64,000 nucleotides of DNA from Brachionus plicatilis. Taxonomy: Eukaryota > Rotifera > Eurotatoria > Ploima > Brachionidae. Below are positions 56,901 through 64,000 of this stretch, one piece after another. Positions within the stretch are counted from its first letter, which is position 1; the number at the start of each line of letters is the position of its first letter. Below the pieces are notes generated by a model. It saw only the letters and a program-made list of their open reading frames with translations. It was not told the origin of the DNA and made no database searches. The translations under genes and the position numbers were made by a program. Where the stretch lies: contig QEOQ01000378.1 of assembly GCA_010279815.1 (NCBI GenBank), positions 745,906 through 809,905 of the forward strand. The letters run 5' to 3'.

Positions 56901-59155
56901 ACAGTCGCAATACCATTCTTGAATCGGATCCATTGATGAACATAAATGAATACATGAATATCTTATTCATGTATTGTGAATATAAAATCTCTTACTTTTG
57001 GTATTTATCAATTAAAACAGTCTTTGTCTTATACAATCGAGCATATGAATGATAGTGGGAATTATCAGTTTGAATATTTTGAAGAAGCTCAAGAACTAAT
57101 AAGGATAAAAATAAATTCAAGATTTTCATCTCAGGTAATTCACAATACATGGATAAGATATTCATCATGTTCATCAATGGATCCGATTCAAGAATGGTAT
57201 TGCGACTATAAAGCTGGTTCAAGGGTTTTTGGGGCCTGCTCCCATGTAACAAGTGTAATTTGGTACTTAGGCTTTGCAAGAAAAAATCCGAAAAAGATTG
57301 TATCAAATAAAAGCAAAACTTTTTATAATTTTTGCTTTGACTGCAGTAAACAAGATAATTTTGAGAATGATGATACAATTTTAAACGATGACGACATTTC
57401 AGATACTGAATAATTGAAATAATAAAATAAAAAAATATTTTTTGTCTTTTAAAAAAGTTATTTTATCCAGCTTTTTCCAATATTAAACCAATTGATTAAT
57501 AAAACTTCTTTGATAGATAAAAGTTTTCCAAGAAGGGTTTCAATGCAGGATCTGATTTTCTAGTATGTTTTAGACACTGAGCAACCCGAAAAAAATACAT
57601 TTTTTTTTGGGGGGGTGTCCTTTGACATGGGGGTACCCGGGGGGTCTAAAGCGAGGCATAGCCAATTTTTGGTTTTTCAAGTATAGTTCATTTTTTACGT
57701 GATTTTTTTGACTTGATACTATTATTTTCAGATTCTTCGCTCTTTTCTGAACATTTTGGTGTATTTTTTATAAAAAAATGATAAAATTTGACCAAGTTAT
57801 GGCTTAAAAACCTAATATACCCTTAAAAACTTCCGAAGGCTATAATTCATAAAATAATTACCTAGGACAAAAAATACACATATATTTGGAATCAGCGCGT
57901 CAAGATCTACAAAAATCACTATAGAAAAGTTAAAAAATGTGAAAAGTCCTATTTTAGACCTGATTGCCCCATATCCTTTTCATTTTGATTTAGTATCGGA
58001 TTAATTTTTTTAATTTGGCAGTGAATATTTTCGGCATTGTGAATTTCGGAACAAAGAACAAAAACAAAAAATTTAAAATGAAATGCCTTTTTTACTCTGA
58101 GTCCAAAAATTGTTCTGCAGGTACAAAGGTACAAAGTTTGTATCAGCTGATACAAACTTTGTACCACCCAAATTATGTCTCTGCAAAAACTTTGCAATTC
58201 TGCAAATCACTAAATTTAACAGTAAATCATTAAAATTAAATTGCAGAGTTATTGCACAAACTTAATTTTGGTGGTACAAAGTTTGTATCAGATACATTTT
58301 GCAGAACAATTCTTTGACTCAGAGTAAAAAAGGCATTTCATTTTAAAATTTTTGTCTTTGTTCTTTGTTCCAAAATTCACAATGCCATATTTTGATTCTC
58401 TGACTCAATCAAATATTTTATGCTTTTTTTAAAGTTTTCTATAGATAATGTTAAAAAAAAACATACACAATCTTCAGGATCAATTCTTTAAGGCAAAACT
58501 TTTGGTCTGTCTTATGTAGATAATTTTATAAAGAGCTGAAGCAATTTAAGTAGTATTTAATCAACTATTTGACACTTGACTTTCACAGAACTCAGTTAAT
58601 CAATTTATTTTTTATTTGTAAATTTTTTAAAAAAGGCTAGAATAGATTCAGATAGTGTTCAAAAGTTGGAATATTTAGACATGTTTTTAAAAGAAGTAAT
58701 GCGATTCTATCCGATTGGGTTTGATAAGATTTTTATTTTTAAATTTAAAGTTTTATTATTTTTTCATTTAAAGCCCAATGACTAGAAGATGTACAAAAAA
58801 GACTAATGTGAAAGGAATCGATATTCCGAAAGATTTAGTGATTGCTGTAGATGCGTTAAGTGTTCATTTTGATCCTGATGTTTGGGGTCCAGTTGATCCA
58901 AAAGAATTTTATCCCGAAAGATTTTCTAAAGAATTTAAAAGACATCCATGCGCCTTTATGGGATTCGGAGCTGGACCTAGAAATTGTATAGGAATGAAAT
59001 TTGCCTTAGTAGAGCTTAAGATTGCCCTTTGTAAAATATTACTAAAATACGAATTTTTACCATTGACTCATGAGAAAGAAGAGTTAGAAATTTTCGAAAT
59101 GCTACTGAGAATTCCGAAAAATGGGGTATCAGTTACTATGAAAAAAAGACTCTAA
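53959..59155 (+). CDS. Cytochrome P450, CYP3-clan-like, six exons
   Basis: Exons 53959-54198, 54247-54754, 54811-55082, 55136-55288, 58636-58718 and 58774-59155 join in frame (phases 0, 1, 0, 0, 2) to 545 aa. It is a membrane haem mono-oxygenase of the ER. Visible in order: N-terminal membrane helix at about residues 30-47 (ILKISSAALFGSGLLYFL), Pro-poor linker, KYGKTYGYFEGHLPVMV, C-helix WKRMR, TMDSIWNCAFGVDAN (helix D/E), I-helix FMFAGYETTSTML with the Ala-Gly and Thr pair, K-helix KEVMR (ExxR), FDPDVWGP / ERFSKEF, haem loop FGAGPRNCIGMKFA with the Cys ligand, and GVSVTMKKRL at the end. No stops or shifts with these junctions. The junction at 54754/54811 makes an ATG codon across the intron. 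Substrate cannot be predicted. CYP3-clan members are often xenobiotic-inducible. Confidence 0.93.
56697..56933 (-). pseudogene. SWIM-domain protein fragment (left arm)
   Basis: 78 residues identical in layout to the right-arm copy but with both Cys of the CxC pair (EWYCDCKAG). It starts at the same Met and ends DDDISDTE. Its upstream continuation is broken by the loop. Confidence 0.7.
56976..57413 (+). pseudogene. SWIM-domain protein fragment (right arm)
   Basis: 145-residue frame. The loop-derived part reads LKQSLSYTIEHMNDSGNYQF, then EYFEEAQELIRIKINSRFSS and HNTWIRYSSCSSMDPIQEWY, giving the normal sequence context before a SWIM finger. CDC is changed to CDY, followed by GACSHVTSVIWYLGFARK and an acidic tail. 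It is the C-terminal part of a larger transposon protein whose 5' part is missing. Confidence 0.7.
58033..58386. mobile_element. 354-bp hairpin MITE (GGCATTGTG family) in the P450 intron
   Basis: TIR GGCATTGTGAATTTYGGAAC. The arms pair over AAATGCCTTTTTTACTCTGA and GGTACAAAGTTTGTATCA. Flanks ATATTTTC (58025-58032) and ATATTTTG (58387-58394) differ at one position, consistent with an 8-9 bp duplication. Nearly the same length as the copy at 53082. Confidence 0.8.
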
Positions 59156-60000
59156 TTTTGATTTTTTTATATTTAACTATTATCTAATATTAAAAAAACT
59201 AACTCTATATTTTAGAAAATCCAATAAAAGTATTTATTTATTTATTTTTATTTATTTATTCAATTAACGCCAATTCTGGCGATGTAATTATAAATTTTAA
59301 AAAAATTATAAAATCAAATGTATAAAATCTTTTGTTACTTTGTTTTCGCACTTTTTTTTTTTTTAAGTATTTCATTTTTTTTTTTTTTTTAAGTATTTAT
59401 GAATTATTTTTTTACTTAAAATTAGAATCGGGAAAAGTCAAACTCAAAACTTGGACTTTAATTTTATTGATTTAGATTTGAACTACACCGCCAAATAACT
59501 TGCAGGAACGGAAATCCAACAGTTTTTTGCCGTTCACGATAGCTGTTGTGGCGGCCTCCTAAATAATAACTAGGGTTGTTAATCGAAATTTTTTATTTCG
59601 AAGTTTTTTCAAAATTATTTCACTTGAAGTTTTTTTCCAAACCTTGAAAATCGTTTTTATCTAATTGAGTAAAAAAACTTTCAAAAATTTTTTGTAAAGT
59701 TTCAAAAAATTAAACCGTGAAATTTTAAATTTTATATTTTTGGAAAATAAATTAAACACAAAAAATTTCGATATTAGAAAATCGATTTTTAAAAAAAGGA
59801 AATCAAAATTTAAAAATTTTGTACTTGAGAGTAATTAAATTGAATTAAAAATTGAAAAAAGTTTAAAATTTGTTTTTCAAATTAATTAATTACTATTAAT
59901 TTTAAATAATTATTTAAATAAATATTAATTACTATTAATTTTAAATATTGATTTTAAATAATAATTATTTATAAATTAATTAATTACTATTAATTTTATG
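59156..60000. other. P450 3' flank, AT-rich
   Basis: A polyadenylation signal CCAATAAA lies at about 59221. TATTTATTTATT runs follow at 59230-59265. GTATTTCATTTTTTTTTT repeats lie at 59345-59400, and ATTACTATTAATTTTAAATA-type repeats at 59888-59995. No gene. Confidence 0.5.
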
Positions 60001-60376
60001 CTTTAAGAAAAAAATGAAAATAAATTTTATTTAAAGATACAAAAAAGAGTAAAACACTCCACGAACAAAAATTTAATAGCAGTATCAAATATTTTGAATC
60101 AATATTAAATTAACAAAAGTTATTAAAATTTCTTGAATCAACAACAAATTTTAAAATAAAAACATAAAATTTATAATGAAATATGAAATGGCCGACATGG
60201 CCGAACATCTTGGCCGACATGGCCGAACAACTAGGCCGACATGGCCATGTCGGCCTAGTCGGCCAAGTTAATATTGATTCAAAATATTTGATACTGCTAT
60301 TATATTTTTGTTCGTGGAGTGTTTTACTCTTTTTTGTATCTTTAAATAAAATTTATTTTCATTTTTTTCTTAAAGC
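60001..60376. mobile_element. 376-bp palindrome with GGCCGACATGGCC core
   Basis: CTTTAAGAAAAAAATGAAAA and its exact inverse at 60357-60376 start arms of about 100 bp (AGAGTAAAACACTCCACGAA against TTCGTGGAGTGTTTTACTCT, then AATATTTTGAATCAATATTA against TAATATTGATTCAAAATATT). The centre (60188-60265) repeats TTGGCCGACATGGCCGAAC. No target duplication was recognised. Confidence 0.7.
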
Positions 60377-60454
60377 AAAGAAACTAAATATTTTTTATTT
60401 TTTGCTCGATTTGTCACCAACACTGTCTGCCACTCGATTGATCATGTCTACTAT

Positions 60455-60567
60455 TTCAGACAACCAGTCCAACCCATCCGACTCATATAACTTACTCATT
60501 CAACCCGTCCAACCCCTCCGACTCATCACCTTCTCATTCAACCCGTCCAACCCCTCCGACTCATCAT
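60455..60567 (+). repeat. Tandem repeat, ~38-40 bp unit
   Basis: Three imperfect units, each containing CAACCCSTCCAACCCCTCCG then ACTCATxxx. The first unit is degenerate. It is C-rich on this strand and continues the sequence outside the palindrome at 60001-60376. Confidence 0.65.
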
Positions 60568-60942
60568 TAAAAAAAATATTTTCAACTTAATTTGTTTTTT
60601 AAGTAAAGAAAAAAAAAGTTATTTTTCAATTTTATTTATTTTAAAAATATACAAAAAAAAATTAAATTTGTTTTTTTTTTCCTTTTTTTCTTGCGTCGAC
60701 GCTGTACGCCCACATCTTCTTCCAGTCTGACACTTGTTTTAGGATACATTCTTTCTTAAAAATATCTTAAAAATAAAATTAATTTTTTAATTAATAAAGA
60801 TTTAAAATATTTGTTACCTTTTATTTGAATTTGGAAATTCAATTTAATTTTTGATTAAAAAAAATTCTTTTATATATTATTTTATTTATTTTTTAAAATT
60901 ATATTATTAAGTAATTGATTTAGTTTTTGTTCAATAAGATTA

Positions 60943-62198
60943 TTAATTAGACCAGTATCCTTTGTTATTCGCTACTATTGTCAAAACTTTCTTAAGATGG
61001 TTTGACAATTTTCTACACTTTTCAACACTCAAATTTGTCTCAAATTCTCTTATTGTTTCAGTCAGTTCTTCTAAACTTCTGCATTGTCTTTTTCTGACGA
61101 ATGTTTTAAGGTCGCTCCATAGCATTTCTATCGGATTAAAATCAGCCGAATTTGGAGGTGTTCTTAACTAATAAAATAAATCATAAAGAATTGTTTTAAT
61201 TGAAAATAAATATTTAATTTTTTACCCAATTTACTCAATTGTCTCTTAAGAACTGAGTACACAGGTTGGAACTATGCTTCGGATCATTATCTTGTATAAA
61301 ACAACTTGCAGCTAATTCTTCTCGACTGAATTTTGTTTCTAAATACGGGAGTAGGTAGTATTCCAATATATACTTATAACCATACTGGTTTAAGTTTGAT
61401 GTAAAAAGCTATTTTAATAATTATTTAGAAATATTTTGATAAAAGAAGATCTTACACAAAATCTTGTCGGTCCTTTGCAACTTATTGCTGCCCAAACATT
61501 CACCTTTATTGAACTCTTTTCCCTTATACCAACACAGCTTGGTTTTGAAGTTTTTTCTCGAAAATGGTAAAAACGAAACGTGTTTATTTCTATTTTTGTC
61601 TCATCGGCAAAAATAAATCGATTCATGTTGCATGATTTATATCTTTTGGCAAAATCTTCTCTTTGCCTCTTTTTCATTTGATTTAAATTTGGCCTTCCCC
61701 GCGCTCTTCAATATACATAACCCAGTTCTATTAGTCAAAAAGAATAATTATTTTTTAAAGTTTATAATCTCAGTAAATTTGAGTCATAATTTTTTGTCTA
61801 TTTGTAGGCTACAATTGTAGAATTGTAGAATTGTAGAATTGTAGAATTGTAGAATTGTAGAATTCTTCAATTGTAGCCTACAACTGTAGCTTTGTATTAA
61901 AATCATTTAAATCAAAAAGTATTAACAAAATATTTACTTTTCCGATAATTGCAAATGGTTGATATGCTTAAAAGTACAGAAAAAACTCTTCGGACTTCAA
62001 GAGAAATTTCCCGTGCACTTTTAAACTTTTTTATTAAATATTAAAATTTCAATTTTTTAATTCCAGTAAGTTTTGGAACAATTTCTTCAGGATACAATTT
62101 GAGTGCATTTTCACGAATTGCCGTTGCTTTTAGCCCCTTCAGACTTAGCTTTCTTATTAAATCTGATATTTTCTTCATTGTTTCTTTGCGAAAGTTCA
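60943..62198 (-). CDS. Tc1-like DD34E transposase with short introns, one stop
   Basis: Minus-strand transposase. The ATG at 62198 begins MNFRKETMKKISDLIRK. A helical segment SAREISLEVRRVF..SISTI lies at about 61945-62010. The catalytic part starts near 61713 (RARGRPNLNQMKKRQREDFA), then RFIFADETKI (first Asp), INVWAAISCKGPTRFC, a 47-bp intron (61409-61455), GYKYILEYYLLPYLE, QDNDPKHSS (second Asp), a stop codon at the N-x-VNW position, a 58-bp GT-AG intron (61168-61225), PPNSADFNPIEMLW and a C-terminus at 60943. Exactly 34 residues separate the second Asp from the Glu of NPIE. Both short introns rejoin in phase. With one stop and an uncertain N-terminal splice pattern it is a nearly intact, probably inactive copy. 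Confidence 0.82.
61805..61885. repeat. 8-bp minisatellite (ATTGTAGA)n and hairpin in a transposase intron
   Basis: About seven tandem AATTGTAG units at 61814-61862, bounded by GTAGGCTACAATTGTAG and its inverse CAATTGTAGCCTACAACTGT. It lies within the noncoding part of the transposase gene. Confidence 0.75.
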
Positions 62199-62260
62199 TT
62201 TTCTATAATCTAAATTTAAATAATAAATTATCAAAAATCGAAATACCGACAGTAACAACA

Positions 62261-63001
62261 ATGCCACCAAAGAAACTTGACACCAAAAATTGCATTCAAG
62301 TACGCATAATGAAAAATCAGGCAAATAAAGAAAAAGCTCCAAGTAGCATTACAAATTATCTTGGAGCAGTTTGTAATATTCCAATAGAAGACTGCAAAGA
62401 TTTTAGAAATTTTGAAGAAGTAAGTATTTTATTAATTTTATTAAATCTAATTTATTTAATTTAATTTTTAAAAAAAGTTTGAAATCAATGGCATGGTTTC
62501 GGTTTTTTTATACAGCCGGAAAAAAAAATTCGAAGTTCTGGCTGAGCTTTTAAATAAAACCGTAAAAAGCGATAAGCCAGGAATTGTGCTAATGGAGGCC
62601 GATGAATTTCGACCCGGGCACCAAGTCAATTCCGACCCAAGCATACAAGCATCTGCTGTCGTGGAGCAATCGGAACTAATTGTGGATGAAAATTCTGCCC
62701 AAGGTTCAGAGACAGAAATCCAGGCTGGACCATCGGATCAAACCGAGAAAAGAAAAAGAAAGCTAACATTATCAAAATCATTTGATAATCTTTCTTTTGC
62801 TGATGATCAGGAGTGGTCAAGCAAAAATAGCAGGAAAAATTCCTTCGATCTAATAAATAGGATCGCTGGTGACTTTCTTGCTAACCAGCAAAAAGTAATT
62901 TATGATTTTTTTTTTAAATAAAATAATAATGATAAATTTTTTAAGCTAATTAGCAACTTGAGCACTATCTAGAACAAAGAGTGCTGATAAACCTGTTATA
63001 A
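62261..63001 (+). CDS. 207-aa three-exon protein, unknown, Ser/Glu/Lys-rich middle
   Basis: Exons 62261-62419, 62478-62894 and 62954-63001. All junctions are phase 0 with GTAAGT and GTAATT donors and AG acceptors. It starts MPPKKLDTKNCIQVRIM and includes SSITNYLGAVCNIPIEDC. Exon 2 gives FEINGMVSVFLYSRKKKFEV, LLNKTVKSDKPGIVLMEADE, then a low-complexity region (QSELIVDENSAQGSETE), a basic patch EKRKRKLTLSKS that could be a nuclear signal, and DLINRIAGDFLANQQK. Exon 3 ends QLEHYLEQRVLINLL. The reading frame is intact and GC-richer than its surroundings. It begins only 62 bp from the divergent transposase start, so the two may share a promoter or be two ORFs of one element. No family recognised. 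Confidence 0.6.
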
Positions 63002-64000
63002 TAATGAATTGAGAAAAGTTGATCAAAACGGATTTAGAAATGTTCTGATAAGGTCAACTCGCTAAATTGAGATTTTAGGATTAGAACAAACAAAAAAGAC
63101 GATTCGATAAAAAGAGTTTTGGGACTCAAAATCGAGAATCAGAATGAGTGTGCAAAAAGCCCATTCAAAAATTACGAAGAACGGATCAAATCGGATTTAG
63201 ATTTGATCTCGGTCTAGAGACGCCAAGAGCCGACAAAATCGAATCGGCAATTTTAGAGCCTCAAATCCAACAAAAATAAGTCAAGATGATGGATCGGAGG
63301 ATACAAAATCGAGAAATGTTTTTTTAAGGTCCTAATAAAAATTGCCATAAAGTGGATTAGTTTTGTGCGACCGGCGAAGAGATATTAATTCTAGCTAATA
63401 ATCTGGATAATAGCCCGATGCCGATGCGACATCGTAGCACTTTTTAACAAAGATGGGTACTTATAGAGAATGAAGAAGATGAGAACATCATTTTCTATGA
63501 AGGGGGAGAGGAAGAAAATAAGTGTATGGACTCTCTGCAGGGTTGCGGAATGACTCATGAAATGTTTGATAGCCAAGTAGGACAGAAAAGAGTAAATCCG
63601 TTAATTAATATTAGCTCTTAGATACGGAAGTGTCGTCAAATGACTAAAATACCGTAAGTGCATGATGACTAATGTTTGATATTTTACATTTAGGTTCCGA
63701 GCCTAAATGTTATTACAACAGTAGAAGTATAAGAAAGTCATTACATTAGAAGAATAATCTTTGTGGTGTAGCAACCACAAGAGCAGATTTTGTTATGCTC
63801 GATAAACATTAAACAAAAATCTTATTTACACTATTTTCATATTTACACTACTTACATAACTTCCATAAAACACACAACACTAACTATGTATAATAACTAA
63901 TTTCCAAAGCTTACAATCTAAATATAAATAAAACCAACTAACTATAGAAACTCTATTCACAAACTATTTACATTATCCAATTTCTATCTTTCTTCCAAAC
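63002..64000. other. Window end, less AT-rich, no gene assigned
   Basis: Composition rises (many GATCxxx and CGAxx motifs), but all frames are closed within about 60 codons. A purine tract GAAGGGGGAGAGGAAGAAAA at 63499-63518 could be a polypurine tract preceding an LTR, but no paired LTR is in view. The last 200 bp are CA/TA-rich. Confidence 0.3.

Larger units (their letters stand above)
56130..57980. mobile_element. Foldback element whose arms encode a SWIM zinc-finger protein
   Basis: Coordinates in the two arms sum to 114110. The ends are inverted AAAAGGATATGGGGCAATCA, the arms about 850 bp, and the central loop about 150 bp. Each arm carries the same coding end: left 56697-56933 (-), right 56976-57413 (+, longer because it reads through the loop). 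The protein has MDPIQEWYCDCKAGSRVFGA, then CSHVTSVIWYLGFARKNPKK and an acidic end DDDISDTE. CxC...CxH is the SWIM finger found in MULE-type transposases and related proteins. The left copy has CDC while the right has CDY, losing a ligand. No catalytic transposase domain is present. Confidence 0.82.
55289..58635. other. Intron 4 of the P450 gene, host of two elements
   Basis: 3347 bp, against 48-56 bp for the other four introns. It owes more than half of its length to the SWIM foldback (56130-57980) and the hairpin MITE (58033-58386). Donor GTAATTAATC and acceptor TTTTTTAAAAAAG are both weak but fix the correct protein frame. Confidence 0.75.

Noticed and set aside
63480..64000. Possible LTR after a polypurine tract
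   Set aside because: No second LTR, primer-binding site or gag/pol reading frame is visible in the window.

Overview
This is an AT-rich (roughly a quarter G+C by eye) nuclear window from an animal. The evidence is GT-AG introns, a NUAK/AMPK-type Ser/Thr kinase, a CYP3-clan-like cytochrome P450, a family-61 glycosyltransferase and a wide range of eukaryotic transposons. There are no operons, Shine-Dalgarno sites or CRISPR arrays. Compact exons in very AT-rich introns, with many Tc1, Helitron, hAT and piggyBac-type remnants, fit a small invertebrate. A monogonont rotifer-like genome would fit, but the sequence alone does not settle the species.

Layout. 0.16-15.85 kb is a transposon graveyard. 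A decayed Helitron Rep/helicase gene (about 7.5-12.6 kb, + strand) ends inside the right arm of a near-perfect inverted repeat (about 2.97 kb arms at 1560-4532 and 11875-14847). That repeat is in turn bounded by Tc1 transposase pieces that carry MITE insertions. 17.3-18.6 kb holds an intact single-exon GT61 glycosyltransferase (- strand). 20-24.6 kb holds small elements: an AT-hook/PHD-like relic, a LINE reverse-transcriptase C-terminal relic and a piggyBac-like MITE with TTAA duplications. 25.6-32.0 kb is a NUAK-family kinase gene whose second coding exon exists in two tandem, phase-matched, diverged versions. 32-53 kb is mostly gene-poor, with MITEs (several with clear target duplications), a hAT relic, a mariner-like relic, a GC-rich hAT MITE, a retrotransposon tail between 121-bp direct repeats, and three small hypothetical ORFs. 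54.0-59.2 kb is a complete six-exon P450. Its 3.3-kb fourth intron carries a foldback element encoding a SWIM zinc finger and a hairpin MITE. 60.9-62.2 kb is an intron-containing DD34E Tc1-like transposase (- strand), head to head with an intact unrecognised three-exon gene at 62261-63001 (+).

The host genes (kinase, P450, glycosyltransferase) are independent and show no joint pathway. The strongest non-routine signals are (1) the NUAK tandem alternative exons carrying the catalytic VAIK lysine and the alpha-C glutamate, whose lengths make them mutually exclusive by reading phase; (2) the large Helitron-containing palindrome with identical arms and a scrambled junction; and (3) foldback and MITE families with 8-9 bp target duplications.
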